NCBI RefSeq assembly: GCF_031202265.1 | Contig: NZ_CP100604.1 | Location: 1,532,501-1,596,500, forward strand | From: Bradyrhizobium sp. Ash2021 | Lineage (GTDB): Bacteria; Pseudomonadota; Alphaproteobacteria; Rhizobiales; Xanthobacteraceae | Reading direction: 5' to 3' | DNA: 64,000 nucleotides | Shown here: positions 32,032 through 41,671 of the stretch, piece by piece | How positions within the stretch are numbered: position 1 is the stretch's first letter | How the letters are laid out: every line of letters starts with the position of its first letter | The notes under the pieces: model-generated | What the model saw: only the letters and a program-made list of their open reading frames with translations | Database searches by the model: none | Told to the model about the DNA's origin: nothing | Program-made: the position numbers and the translations under genes

Positions 32032-33900
32032 ATGACCACTACCACCGCCCCCGAATCCCAGCCGTTCCAGGCCGAGGTCGCCGAACTCCTGCACCTGATG
32101 GTGCATTCGGTTTATTCGGAGACCGATATTTTCCTGCGCGAGTTGATCTCGAATGCGTCGGATGCCTGCGACAAGCTGCGCTATGAGGCGATCGCCGCGC
32201 CCGATCTGATTTCCGACGGCGCGCCGCCCAAAATCCGCATCCAGCCCGACAAAAAGGCGGACACACTCTCGGTGGTCGACAGCGGCATCGGCATGGACCG
32301 GCAGGAGCTGATCGACAATCTCGGCACCATTGCGCGCTCCGGCACCAAATCCTTCCTGTCCCGCCTCACCGAGGCCAAGGACGGCGCCAATTTGATCGGC
32401 CAGTTCGGCGTCGGCTTTTATTCCGCCTTCATGGTCGCCGACCGCATCATGGTCACCAGCCGCCGCGCCGGCGCCGATGAGGCGTGGACCTGGTCCTCAT
32501 CGGGCGGCAGCGGTTTTGAGATCGCGCCGGCCAGCGAGGAAGACGGCAAGCGGGTCGCGCGCGGCACCGAGATTGTGCTGCACCTGAAAAAGGACGCGGC
32601 AAAATATCTCGAGACCTACGAGATCGAGCGCATCGTCCGCGCCTATTCCGACAACATCCAGTTTCCGATCGAGCTGGTTCCCGAAGAAGGCGAGCCGCGC
32701 CAGATCAATTCCGCCAGCGCGCTGTGGCAGCGGCCGAAATCGGAGCTAACGGCGGAGGACTACAAGCAGGCTTACCAGTCGATCGCCGGCGCCTTCGACG
32801 AGCCGGCGATGACGCTGCATTACCGCGCCGAGGGACGGCAGTCCTATGCGGTGCTGCTGTTTGCGCCCTCGACAAAACCCTTCGACCTGTTCGACCAGGC
32901 GCGCAAGGGCAAGGTAAAACTCTATGTCCGCCGCGTCTTCATCGCCGACGACGCCGACCTGCTGCCGGCCTATCTGCGCTTCATCCGCGGCGTCATCGAC
33001 AGCGAGGATCTGCCGCTCAATATTTCCCGCGAAATGCTGCAGAACAATCCGCAGCTGACGCAAATCCGCAAGGCCGTGACCAGCCGCGTCATAGGCGAAC
33101 TCGAAAGCCTCGGCGACAAGGAGCCGGAGACGTTCGCAAAAATCTGGGACGCGTTCGGCGCCGTCATCAAGGAAGGCCTCTGGGAGGATTACGAGCGGCG
33201 CGAGAAATTGCTGGCGCTGTCGCGCTTCACCACGACCTCGGGCGAAAAGCGTTCGATCAAGCAATATGTCGAGGACCTGAAGCCGAACCAGACCGAGATC
33301 TATTATCTTACCGGCGACAGCATCGAGCGGCTGAAGTCGAACCCGAAGCTGGAATCCGCCAGAGCGCGCGGCATCGAGGTGCTGCTGCTGACTGATCCGG
33401 TCGACGCGTTCTGGACCTCGGCGCCGCTGGATTTCGGCGGCAAGCCGCTGAAGTCGCTGAGCCAGGGCGATGTCGATTTCGGCCTGATCCCGCTGCTCGA
33501 GGAGAAGGCCGACGACAAGAAGGAGGACTCCGCCGCCGACGAGGCCGCGACCATCGCCGTCATCAAGGATACGCTCGGCGATCGCGTCTCCGACGTGCGG
33601 GCATCGCAGCGGTTGACGTCGAGCGCGTCATGTCTGGTCGCCGGCGGTGACGGGCGCGATCGCATGCTGGAGCGGCTGCTGGCGCAGCAGAACAAAGGCT
33701 CGGTCACAAAGCCAATCCTCGAGATCAACATGCGCCATCCGCTGGTCGCGGCGATTTCCGGCGCAAAGGACGCGGCCGCGGATCTGTCGTTGCTGCTGCT
33801 GGAGCAGGCGCAAATCCTCGACGGCGATTTGCCGGACGACCCGGCGGCGTTCGCGGGCCGGCTCAATCAGCTGGTGCTGCGCGGGCTGGCGAAGGGATAG
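32032..33900 (+). CDS. htpG: Molecular chaperone HtpG (Hsp90)
   Basis: A 622-residue Hsp90. The GHKL ATPase motifs are [19 protein letters not shown] (catalytic Glu, Asn), [11 protein letters not shown] and [15 protein letters not shown]. The middle domain contains LYVRRVFI and [11 protein letters not shown], and the C-terminal dimerisation domain ends in [13 protein letters not shown]. It folds and remodels client proteins using ATP. No heat-shock promoter could be identified with confidence upstream. Confidence 0.97.
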   Translation: MTTTTAPESQPFQAEVAELLHLMVHSVYSETDIFLRELISNASDACDKLRYEAIAAPDLISDGAPPKIRIQPDKKADTLSVVDSGIGMDRQELIDNLGTIARSGTKSFLSRLTEAKDGANLIGQFGVGFYSAFMVADRIMVTSRRAGADEAWTWSSSGGSGFEIAPASEEDGKRVARGTEIVLHLKKDAAKYLETYEIERIVRAYSDNIQFPIELVPEEGEPRQINSASALWQRPKSELTAEDYKQAYQSIAGAFDEPAMTLHYRAEGRQSYAVLLFAPSTKPFDLFDQARKGKVKLYVRRVFIADDADLLPAYLRFIRGVIDSEDLPLNISREMLQNNPQLTQIRKAVTSRVIGELESLGDKEPETFAKIWDAFGAVIKEGLWEDYERREKLLALSRFTTTSGEKRSIKQYVEDLKPNQTEIYYLTGDSIERLKSNPKLESARARGIEVLLLTDPVDAFWTSAPLDFGGKPLKSLSQGDVDFGLIPLLEEKADDKKEDSAADEAATIAVIKDTLGDRVSDVRASQRLTSSASCLVAGGDGRDRMLERLLAQQNKGSVTKPILEINMRHPLVAAISGAKDAAADLSLLLLEQAQILDGDLPDDPAAFAGRLNQLVLRGLAKG

Positions 33901-33915
33901 GGCAGGCGAGCGACT

Positions 33916-34578
33916 TCAAATCGTAGCACCACCCGGCAGGGGATTGCCGAGGTCGTCGGTCGGCACCAGCTGCTGGTTGAACGCGGAGAAGTACGCCGCC
34001 CACTCCGGATTGCCGACATTGACCAGCACCGCGCCGTCCTGCCAGACGTCGTTGTGGTCGTTGGAATCATTGCCCGGGCGATGGATGAAGCTCTGGGTCG
34101 ATCCCTGATTGAGGTGGACGTCGTGCAGGCCGTCGCCTTCGCTGTAAAAGCGGCCGAAGATATAGACGTCGAGATTTTCCTGATGCGCTTTCGACAGCAG
34201 GCGCTTCAGCGAGCCCGCGGGTTCGGCGGTGTCGGAACCGTCCATCACGTCGCTGTCGCGCCATTTGCCGGTATTGGCAAGCAGGTCGCTGCGCAGGAAG
34301 TCGAGCGCGGGAAGTGCGGCCTGGCCGGTCAGATCGTGCGAGCCGGCAGCGGCGGCCTCCAGCGTCTGGATCAGCGGGTGGCGGAAATCGAACGCGAGCT
34401 TGTATTTGAGCAGATCGTCGGCGTCGTTGGTGCCGACATTGACGGCGACGTCCCAGGTGGCGCCATCGACCTGCAGATTGCAGTGCAGGTGATACTGGGT
34501 TTCGTGCCCGTGACGCGACGGCTGCATGATTGGCTCCGAAGTCACCTTGGTCTTGACGTATCCATAGGCAAGGGTCAT
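33916..34578 (-). CDS. DUF2278/YukJ family protein
   Basis: A 220-residue soluble protein. MTLAYGYVKTKVTSEP, then HYHLHCNLQVDGATWDVAVN-type strands (here HETQYHLHCNLQVDG), LDVYIFGRFY and a late HRPGNDSNDHNDVWQDGAV. These are the blocks of the YukJ family, whose role is unknown. ATG 34578 is used; a longer open frame in this frame is shadow. The last His/Asp/Asn-rich motif could bind metal. It is convergent with htpG. Confidence 0.82.
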   Translation of the reverse strand: MTLAYGYVKTKVTSEPIMQPSRHGHETQYHLHCNLQVDGATWDVAVNVGTNDADDLLKYKLAFDFRHPLIQTLEAAAAGSHDLTGQAALPALDFLRSDLLANTGKWRDSDVMDGSDTAEPAGSLKRLLSKAHQENLDVYIFGRFYSEGDGLHDVHLNQGSTQSFIHRPGNDSNDHNDVWQDGAVLVNVGNPEWAAYFSAFNQQLVPTDDLGNPLPGGATI

Positions 34579-34764
34579 GGCGGCACTCCTTCCGATTGCC
34601 TGATTGTCGGGAATATAAATACAACCCAGGATGTGACGGGTTGGTGAAGTAGGACACAGTTGCGGCGCGGGAGTTCGGATTTCATCCGGCCGCCGTGCGA
34701 ACCGAATGCCAAATCCGGCCGTATCTGCTACACGGCTTCGAGCACGGGATAAGTCTGGATCACG

Positions 34765-35913
34765 ATGACCGACGGCAGCGACACCTTCTACGGCGGCATT
34801 CCGGTCTTTCGCGGCTTTGGCAGCCTGATGGACCCGGCGCTGTATTCGCCGTTGCCGGACGACTGGAGCATCGGCGTCGCCGACATCGTGGAATCGACCA
34901 AGGCGATCGCGGCGCAGCGCTACAAGGCGGTCAACATGGCCGGCGCCTCCGTCATCGCCGCCGTCACCAATGCGCTTGACGGCCGCGAATTTCCCTTCGT
35001 GTTCGGCGGCGATGGCGCGAGCTTTGCGGTGTCGCCCGGCGATCTCGAACGCGCGCGCGAGGCGCTGGCGGCGACCGCGACCTGGGTCGAAGAAAGTCTC
35101 GACCTCGTGATGCGGGTGGCGCTGGTGCCGGTCGCGGCGGTCCGGGCAAACGGGTTGGATGTCCGCGTCGCCCGGTTCGGACCATCGCCCAATCTGTCCT
35201 ATGCGATGTTTTCCGGCGGCGGTCTTGGCTGGGCAGATGCGGCGATGAAGCGCGGCGAGTTCGCGGTTCAGCCCGCGTCTCCGGGCACGCAGCCCGATCT
35301 CAGCGGGCTTTCGTGCCGGTTCGAGGAAATTCCTTCCGCGCGTGGTCTCATCCTCTCGGTGCTGGTGGTGCCGGCGCAAGGCGCCGATCCGCGCGCCTTC
35401 CGCAAGGTGATCGAGGACGTCATCGCGCTCTCCGAGCGCAGCCCCGACGCGGGACGTCCGGTGCCGCCGGGCGGTCCGCCGCTGCGATGGCCGCCGCAGG
35501 GTGTGGAATACGAGGCGCGTGCTGCGCGAGGCGGCTCGCTATTGAAGCGCCGCGGCGTGGTGCTTGCCGTTACCCTGTGGGCCTATGTCGTCATGCGCTT
35601 CGGCATCAAGGTCGGCAACTTCGTGCCGAAAACCTACGTGCAGCAGGTGGTGGAGAATTCCGACTTCCGCAAATATGACGACGGGTTGCGGATGATCCTC
35701 GACTGCACGCCGGAACTCGAGCGTGCGCTGACGCAGATTCTGGTGGCGGCAGCCTCAAGCGGGATCGTGCGCTATGGCCTGCACCGGCAGGACGCCGCGA
35801 TGATGACCTGCTTCACGCCGTCGGTGATGCGCAGCGACCACATCCACTTCATCGACGGCGCGCGCGGCGGCTATGCCTCGGCGGCGACCGCGCTGAAGGC
35901 GACGCCTGCTTGA
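34765..35913 (+). CDS. DUF3095 family protein
   Basis: A 382-residue cytoplasmic protein with FYGGIPVFRGF, DDWSIGVADIVESTKAI, FGGDGASFAV and LRMILDCTPELERAL, blocks I associate with DUF3095. The VADIVESTKAI and FGGDGASF pair resembles the metal- and nucleotide-binding strands of class III nucleotidyl cyclases, so cyclase-like chemistry is possible. A hydrophobic stretch near 275-290 may touch the membrane. Function unproven. Confidence 0.8.
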   Translation: MTDGSDTFYGGIPVFRGFGSLMDPALYSPLPDDWSIGVADIVESTKAIAAQRYKAVNMAGASVIAAVTNALDGREFPFVFGGDGASFAVSPGDLERAREALAATATWVEESLDLVMRVALVPVAAVRANGLDVRVARFGPSPNLSYAMFSGGGLGWADAAMKRGEFAVQPASPGTQPDLSGLSCRFEEIPSARGLILSVLVVPAQGADPRAFRKVIEDVIALSERSPDAGRPVPPGGPPLRWPPQGVEYEARAARGGSLLKRRGVVLAVTLWAYVVMRFGIKVGNFVPKTYVQQVVENSDFRKYDDGLRMILDCTPELERALTQILVAAASSGIVRYGLHRQDAAMMTCFTPSVMRSDHIHFIDGARGGYASAATALKATPA

Positions 35914-35923
35914 GAATCCGGTC

Positions 35924-36367
35924 TTAGCGTCCCGCCCGCGTCCAGTTTTCGCCGCCGCACAGTGCGCCGACGCAGCCTTCGACCCTGAGCGTGTCCTGAC
36001 CCGTCACCGAGACGTTGCTGGCATAAGTGCTGCCGTCGTCGGCGTTGTAGATCTGGCCGGACCATTTGCCGGGCGCGGTGGCGCGCATGCCGCCGAACAG
36101 CGGAAGCCCGATCATCGGGCGCTGCCTCAGGGCCGGATTGGGGTTCTTGTCATCGACCTGAGGTTTGCCGGTGGCGGGATCGGTCGGCTCGCGCAGCCAG
36201 ACCACGACGCCGCAAATCCCGGCGCCGCATTTGTTGACGCGCACTTTGGCATCGCCGGCTTGCGTCAGCCAGAGGCCGGACGGATCGCCGGCAGTCTGCG
36301 CGCGCGCGGGCAATGCGCCCGGCAACGCCAGTAACATTGCAACGAAAAATGCGAATCTGCAGGCCAT
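35924..36367 (-). CDS. DUF2147 family exported protein
   Basis: A 147-residue protein with a signal peptide (to about residue 23, PARAQ) and the DUF2147 pattern: GLWLTQAGDAKVRVNKCG, GVVVWL, GKPQVDDKNPNP, GLPLFGGMR and GKWSGQIYNADDGSTYAS. Four cysteines fit two disulphides (near 47/51 and 132/137). It ends 10 bases from the convergent DUF3095 gene. Periplasmic, unknown function. Confidence 0.85.
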   Translation of the reverse strand: MACRFAFFVAMLLALPGALPARAQTAGDPSGLWLTQAGDAKVRVNKCGAGICGVVVWLREPTDPATGKPQVDDKNPNPALRQRPMIGLPLFGGMRATAPGKWSGQIYNADDGSTYASNVSVTGQDTLRVEGCVGALCGGENWTRAGR

Positions 36368-36435
36368 CAGTCATCCTCGAGAAGCAGGCCTGAATAGCAA
36401 CAAATGGAATTTGTGCAATGCCAAACAAACTGGGG

Positions 36436-37809
36436 CTATTTGCCCCAGTCTGTGACCTTGATTGCCAGCACTGTGCCGAGCCCGTACACCACCATCGCGG
36501 CGCCGACGAGCGCAAACAAGGTCCAGGCCGGCGCACCCGACGCCACCAGCCCCCAGCCGCCCACGCCCACCAGCAGCAGGCGTCCGGTGCCGGCCAGCAC
36601 CGGCCCGCCAACTCTCGCTGCACCCTGCGCCGCGAAATAGAGGCAGGCGCCGACGCCGAAGAAGCCGAAGGCGGGACTGGCGAGAGCGAAATAGGAATAG
36701 GCCGCCGCGTTCACGCCGGGATCGCTGGTGAACAGCGACACCCACAACGAAGGCCTGATCGCAACCACAAGGCCGATGAGACCTACGGTCAACCCGGCAG
36801 CTATGCCGGCGGTCCAGGCCACACGCCGCGCCCGCGTCACCAGACCGGCGCCGACAGCCATGCCGACCATCGGCACCGAGGCGACGCCGAATGCGAATGC
36901 GATCGGGGTCAGCAAAAATTCCAGCCGCGAGCCCATGCCGTAAGCGGCCAGCGTCTCGGTGCCGAAACTCGCCAGGATCTTGGTGAAGATCAGGATGGTC
37001 AGCACGGTCTGCAGCGGCGACAGGCAGGAGACCGCGCCGACCTTGAGAATATCGACGAACATGTCGCGCTGGAACTTGAAGGTTGCAAAATTCAGCGTCA
37101 GCCGGCTGCGGCCGCTCAAGAGATACCACGCCAGGAACATCGCACCGAGCGTGAAGGCGGTGAGTTGACCGGCGGCGACGCCGCGCATGCCGAGCTTGGG
37201 CAGGCCGAACAGCCCGAGGCCGAAGCCGCCGCCGACCGCGATCTGGACGATCGCGGTTGCGATCAGGGTTGCCGACGGCAAGTGCATATCGCCGGTGCCG
37301 CGCAGCACCGAGGCCAGCGTATTCACCAGCCAGATCGAGATCGCGCCGGAGAACAGCACCTGCGAATATTGCATGGACTGTTCGAGCACGCCGCCGCGTC
37401 CGCCCAGCGAGAAATAGAATTCGCGGCCGAAGCCGAGCATCATCAATGTAAAGAACAGTCCGGCGCAGACGCCGATCATGGCGGCGTGCAGCGCCAGCGC
37501 CGCGGCGCGGTCGCGATTGCCGGCGCCGATCGCGCGGCTGATCGCCGACGAAACGCCGCCGCCCATCGCGCCTGCCGACATCATCTGCGTCAGCATGATG
37601 AAGGGAAACACCAGCGCGATTCCGGCCAGCGGCTCGGTGCCGAGCCGGCCGATATAGGAGGTTTCGGCCACCGCAACCAATGTGCTGCCGAACATCGCGA
37701 TCGTGTTGGGAATGGCGAGCTTCAACAGCGTCGGCAGAATCGGCGCGGTCAACAGGCTGTTGATCGGGACGGCCGCCGGGCGCGCATCGATCGGGGCGTC
37801 AATGGTCAT
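36436..37809 (-). CDS. MATE family efflux transporter
   Basis: A 457-residue inner membrane protein with twelve predicted helices. MATE features include ALVFPFIMLTQMMSAGAMGG at the start of the N-half, an internal repeat of the same pattern in the C-half, and MGSRLEFLLTPIAFAFGVAS. Exports cationic compounds using a Na+ or H+ gradient. It stands alone, with DUF2147 on one side and a GNAT gene on the other. Confidence 0.92.
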   Translation of the reverse strand: MTIDAPIDARPAAVPINSLLTAPILPTLLKLAIPNTIAMFGSTLVAVAETSYIGRLGTEPLAGIALVFPFIMLTQMMSAGAMGGGVSSAISRAIGAGNRDRAAALALHAAMIGVCAGLFFTLMMLGFGREFYFSLGGRGGVLEQSMQYSQVLFSGAISIWLVNTLASVLRGTGDMHLPSATLIATAIVQIAVGGGFGLGLFGLPKLGMRGVAAGQLTAFTLGAMFLAWYLLSGRSRLTLNFATFKFQRDMFVDILKVGAVSCLSPLQTVLTILIFTKILASFGTETLAAYGMGSRLEFLLTPIAFAFGVASVPMVGMAVGAGLVTRARRVAWTAGIAAGLTVGLIGLVVAIRPSLWVSLFTSDPGVNAAAYSYFALASPAFGFFGVGACLYFAAQGAARVGGPVLAGTGRLLLVGVGGWGLVASGAPAWTLFALVGAAMVVYGLGTVLAIKVTDWGK

Positions 37810-37901
37810 GCGTCACCGATCGGTCGGCCTTTAATTCAAAAGATTACGATTAACATATTATTGGCGGGCTGATGCGCAGGCCACCCACGGCTATGCAGGG
37901 G

Positions 37902-38429
37902 TCACCACGGCAGGCCGCATAGGTCGATGGTGCCGTCGCGCGGCGCCCGCCCGATGTCGTGAACGAACGGGGCCAATGCCTCGAAGCGAATTCGCCCGCC
38001 GGGTTGTTCGGCGTAGATTTCGCCGGAAAAGGGATGCCAGCCGCGCGCCTGGTAAAATGCGAAATTGTGCGGCTCGCAGAACAGCAGTCCGAACCTGATG
38101 GCTTCGTGGTGGCGCAGGGTCTGGATTGCGGCGTTGAGCGCCACGCTCGCATAACCGTGGCTGCGGCAGTCTTCGCGGGTCGCAACGCCGCCGATGCCGC
38201 CGACACTAACCTTGCGGCCGTTCCAGGTGACGGTGCGGAAATAGATGCCGACATGGCAGGCGAGGCCGCCCGAGGGCGCGTCGATCAGCACCCTGAGGTC
38301 GGCATGGGCAAAGACGACATCGCCCCAGGGCAGCTTTTCCAGCACATGGGGCGGCCAGACCGCCTTCAGCAGCGGTTCGGCCAATTTCCAGGAGGCGTCC
38401 CCGTTCAGGACGTCGATTTCGATGCTCAT
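37902..38429 (-). CDS. GNAT family N-acetyltransferase
   Basis: A 175-residue acetyltransferase. VSVGGIGGVATREDCRSHGY is the acetyl-CoA loop (motif A, R-x-x-G-x-A like), followed by ASVALNAAI and a late FYQARGWHPF strand. The overall pattern resembles aminoglycoside 2'-type acetyltransferases, but the substrate is not evident. It is separated from the MATE gene by 92 bases on the same strand. Confidence 0.82.
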   Translation of the reverse strand: MSIEIDVLNGDASWKLAEPLLKAVWPPHVLEKLPWGDVVFAHADLRVLIDAPSGGLACHVGIYFRTVTWNGRKVSVGGIGGVATREDCRSHGYASVALNAAIQTLRHHEAIRFGLLFCEPHNFAFYQARGWHPFSGEIYAEQPGGRIRFEALAPFVHDIGRAPRDGTIDLCGLPW

Positions 38430-38612
38430 TGCAGACCTTTCGCGCTCCCGTCATAGCCGTTGCGCGGCTGGAAAGTTACCGATTCCGGCGCGGCCTCGAA
38501 CAAAATTCTCAAATCGAGCGGATTTGGTGATCGAAATCACAGATCATCGGCCGTTACCTTGCTGAGATACCGGCAAATGGTATGATTCCGCGATCGAACC
38601 CCGGGAATATCG

Positions 38613-40109
38613 ATGCGCCGGCTTACCGCATTGGTCGTTGCCGTGCTGGCACTGTGTTTTGCCAGCCAATCCGCGTTGGCGGAAAAGCGCGTCGCGCTGG
38701 TCATCGGCAACTCGAACTACCAGAATGTCGCAGCGCTTACCAATCCCGCCAACGATGCCACCGCCATCGCCGAGATGTTCAGGAAGGCCTCGTTTGACGT
38801 GGTCGAATCGCGCCGCGACCTGAAATACATGGAAATGCGCCGGGCATTGCGCGATTTCACCGACAAGGCGCGCGGTGCGGATATCGCGGTGATCTATTTT
38901 GCCGGTCACGGGCTCGAGGTCGATGGCGTCAATTACGTCGTGCCGGTCGACGCAACCCTCGAGCGTGATGCGGATGTCGATGACGAAGCCATCGCGCTGA
39001 ACCGGATTCTTTTCGCGGCCGAGCCCGCGACGAAGCTGCGTCTGATCATCCTCGATGCCTGCCGCGACAATCCGTTTGCGAAGAAGATGAAGCGAACCAT
39101 CGCCTCGCGGTCGCTGGGCCGGGGCCTGGTCGGCGTCGAGGCCAACAGGCCGAACACGTTTATCGCCTTTGCCGCCAAGGAGGGCTCGACCGCCGCCGAT
39201 GGTGACGGCACGAACAGCCCGTTTTCGGCGGCGCTGGTGAAACACCTTACCAGGCCCGGCCTCGATATCCGCAAGGCCTTCGGATTTGTCCGCGACGACG
39301 TCATGAACGCGACCGGCAACCAGCAGGAGCCCTACACGACGAATTCGCTGGGCGGCAACGACGTGGCGCTGGTGCCCGCGCCTGCTGCAGCCGGCAACGC
39401 CAATACCGATGTCCGCCGCGATTACGAATTGGCTGAACGCGTCGGCACAAGGGAAGCCTGGGATTCGTTTGTCGCAGCCCACCCGTCCGGCTTCTACACC
39501 GATCTGGCCAAGGCGCAGCGCAACAAGCTTGCCGCAGAGGCCGAGCGAAGCACCGCGACCGAGAGCGCAAAAAGGCCCGAGGAAATCAATACCGCTCCGG
39601 CCGAACCGCCGAAAGAAGATCAGCCCGCCGCGGCCAAGCCTGCGAACCCGGTGGTGGCCTCGCGCTCGCCATCCGAGGCCAAGCCGGACCAGCCGGTCGC
39701 GCAGGATATTCCTCGCCTGCTGCAGGCCGAACTGAAGCGGGTCGGGTGCAAGACCGGCGACATCGACGGGGAATGGAACGGATCGGCCCGCCGCGCGCTT
39801 TCCGCGTTCAACGACAACGCCGGGACCAAATTCGACGTCAAGCTCGCCAGCATCGATGCGCTCGACGCGGTGCGTGCCAGGACCGGGCGCGTCTGCCCGC
39901 TCGATTGCGAGCGCGGATATCGCGCCAGCGGCGATCGATGCGTCAAGATCACCTGTGACGAAGGTTTTGTGCCGGGCGCGAACGGCAGCTGTCAAAAACG
40001 GCCCGAGCGAGCGCCGCGGGTGACAGAACGCGCGCACCACGCACCGGCCGGGCCGAAGCGGGGCGGAGGCAAATGCTTCGTCTATAACGGCACGTCATTC
40101 TGCGAATGA
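38613..40109 (+). CDS. Secreted caspase-like (peptidase C14) protein
   Basis: 498 residues with a signal peptide (cut near residue 23, ALAEK). The caspase fold has RVALVIGNSNYQN, the catalytic His99 (YFAGHGLEVDG) and Cys150 (LDACRDNPF). A central charged linker follows (about 300-365), then a peptidoglycan-binding-like helix pair (IPRLLQAELKRVGCKTGDID) and a cysteine-rich tail (CPLDC, CVKITC, CQK, KCFVYNGTSFCE). This makes it a periplasmic or surface orthocaspase-type protease with its catalytic dyad intact. Confidence 0.88.
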   Translation: MRRLTALVVAVLALCFASQSALAEKRVALVIGNSNYQNVAALTNPANDATAIAEMFRKASFDVVESRRDLKYMEMRRALRDFTDKARGADIAVIYFAGHGLEVDGVNYVVPVDATLERDADVDDEAIALNRILFAAEPATKLRLIILDACRDNPFAKKMKRTIASRSLGRGLVGVEANRPNTFIAFAAKEGSTAADGDGTNSPFSAALVKHLTRPGLDIRKAFGFVRDDVMNATGNQQEPYTTNSLGGNDVALVPAPAAAGNANTDVRRDYELAERVGTREAWDSFVAAHPSGFYTDLAKAQRNKLAAEAERSTATESAKRPEEINTAPAEPPKEDQPAAAKPANPVVASRSPSEAKPDQPVAQDIPRLLQAELKRVGCKTGDIDGEWNGSARRALSAFNDNAGTKFDVKLASIDALDAVRARTGRVCPLDCERGYRASGDRCVKITCDEGFVPGANGSCQKRPERAPRVTERAHHAPAGPKRGGGKCFVYNGTSFCE

Positions 40110-40150
40110 AAAGCACCGCGCGTCGGGCGCTTCCCGGTCCAGCCGATAGC

Positions 40151-40654
40151 TCAATAGGGCGTGCATTCGGTATGGATAATGCGCGGCTTCGAGCAATAGG
40201 CGACGCCGAGATTGCCAGTGAACGTATACTGCCGCTTGCCCGGCTTCAGCCGGTTTTCGATCCGCAACGAACAGGAATTGCCGATCACGGTCATGTAGAC
40301 GACGATTGAATTGTTCGGATAATCGCGTACCGCCTGCAGCGTGTGCCTGCCCGCGACGCGCAGCGAAGCCGAACCGCCGATCGCCTCGGTCGGCTTGGCG
40401 CCGAGCTTGGCGTTATACCGAACCCGTCCCTCGACATTGGAGTTCATGTCGAGGGTTGCGGTGCGATCGGTGGAGAGCACGCCTGTCCCCTCGGCGTGGA
40501 CCGGATAGTTCTGTACGGCCGGCTTCTCGCAATTGGCGACCGCATCGAAGCTGAAGCGCGCGCGAACCGAAGTCCCGGCGGCTTCGCCGGGAACAGCCGT
40601 CGCCAGCATCGAGGCCGCCAGCACCGCAATGACGCAGGGCATTCTGGCTTGCAT
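40151..40654 (-). CDS. Exported protein of unknown function, 167 aa
   Basis: Signal peptide of about 25 residues (AVPGEA). The mature part reads as a beta-sandwich (RFSFDAVANCEKPAVQNYPV, DMNSNVEGRVRYNAKLG). Cysteines near 42, 129, 153 and 163 suggest disulphides. No family recognised. It is convergent with the caspase gene, with 41 bases between. Confidence 0.75.
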   Translation of the reverse strand: MQARMPCVIAVLAASMLATAVPGEAAGTSVRARFSFDAVANCEKPAVQNYPVHAEGTGVLSTDRTATLDMNSNVEGRVRYNAKLGAKPTEAIGGSASLRVAGRHTLQAVRDYPNNSIVVYMTVIGNSCSLRIENRLKPGKRQYTFTGNLGVAYCSKPRIIHTECTPY

Positions 40655-40784
40655 GATTTCCCTCCCCCAATAAGCAATTCATTCCCAACAATATTTTGGA
40701 TTTAATTCCATGAAATGAGGTTTTGCAAACCGGTGCGCCGCCACCGGCGGCCGGTTTTGCCAAATTGCGGTGTTTAAGCGCGAT

Positions 40785-40809
40785 GGAACCTTCTATAAGG
40801 GTTCCCGTT
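40785..40809 (+). promoter_or_regulatory. EcfG-type (general stress response) promoter, GGAAC-N16-CGTT
   Basis: GGAAC at 40785-40789 and CGTT at 40806-40809 are separated by exactly 16 bases, the alphaproteobacterial EcfG consensus. It lies 34 bases before the superoxide dismutase start. The same bases form an inverted repeat GGAACC...GGTTCC. Confidence 0.65.
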
Positions 40810-40843
40810 AGATCACGTCTCCCACCAGTTCGGACATCACCTC

Positions 40844-41440
40844 ATGACCTTTACGCTGCCCAATCTGCCCTACGCCCATGACGCCCTTGCGCCCCATATG
40901 TCCAAGGAAACGCTGGAATACCACCACGACAAGCATCACCAGGCCTACGTCACCAACGGCAACAACGCGATCAAGGGGACCGAATTCGAGGGCAAATCCC
41001 TTGAGGACATCGTCAAGGGATCGTTCGGGAAGAACCCGGCCGTGTTCAATAATGCCGGCCAGCACTACAACCATCTGCATTTCTGGAGCTGGATGAAGCC
41101 GAATGGCGGCGGCAGCAAATTGCCCGGCCGGCTGGAAAAGAAGATCAACGAAGACCTCGGCGGCCTCGAGAAGTTCAAGACCGATTTCGCCGCCGCCGGC
41201 GTCGGCCAGTTCGGCTCCGGCTGGTGCTGGCTGCAGGTCAAGAACGGCAAGCTCGAAATCTCCAAGACCGCGAACGGCGAGAGCCCGCTGTGCTATGGCG
41301 CAACGCCGATCCTCGGCTGCGACGTCTGGGAGCATTCCTACTACATCGACTATCGCAACCGCCGTCCGGATTATTTGAAGGCGTTCGTCGATCATCTCGT
41401 CAACTGGGACTATGTCGACGAGCTGTTCGGCAAGGTTTGA
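40844..41440 (+). CDS. sodB: Superoxide dismutase (Fe/Mn family)
   Basis: A 198-residue enzyme that converts superoxide to O2 and H2O2. Metal ligands: His27, His77 (NNAGQHYNHLHFW), Asp160 and His164 (DVWEHSYY). Gln73 lies where Fe-type enzymes carry their second-sphere glutamine, so Fe is more likely than Mn. No signal peptide: cytoplasmic. Preceded by an EcfG-type promoter and closed by a terminator at 41476, so it is its own unit. Confidence 0.95.
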   Translation: MTFTLPNLPYAHDALAPHMSKETLEYHHDKHHQAYVTNGNNAIKGTEFEGKSLEDIVKGSFGKNPAVFNNAGQHYNHLHFWSWMKPNGGGSKLPGRLEKKINEDLGGLEKFKTDFAAAGVGQFGSGWCWLQVKNGKLEISKTANGESPLCYGATPILGCDVWEHSYYIDYRNRRPDYLKAFVDHLVNWDYVDELFGKV

Positions 41441-41475
41441 TCTTCGCTCCGTCATTCCTGTCGAACTAATTTTGG

Positions 41476-41508
41476 GGGCGGCAGCGTTTCGCTGCCGCCC
41501 TTTGTTTT
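41476..41508 (+). terminator. Rho-independent terminator of sodB
   Basis: GGGCGGCAGCG (41476-41486), loop TTT, CGCTGCCGCCC (41490-41500), then TTTGTTTT. Confidence 0.9.
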
Positions 41509-41671
41509 GCCTGCGCCGCGCCGGATGCTCAGGTCACCTCACCTCCGGCCCGCGTGTCACTCCCGCATGGCCATCCCTGAGATGCGCATGGGTATGGTCC
41601 AGCTTCCGTTTGCTTCAGTGGGGCGCCGGGACTAAGCAGGGTGGAATCCATCACCCGTCCGACTCATTGCC

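Noticed and set aside
36418..37872. A 484-codon plus-strand frame
   Set aside because: Antisense to the MATE transporter; composition is typical of a shadow frame.
41526..41671. Possible riboswitch before the half-permease pair
   Set aside because: Some pairing is visible (GGATGCTCAGG / CCATCCCTGAG), but no known riboswitch core could be recognised.
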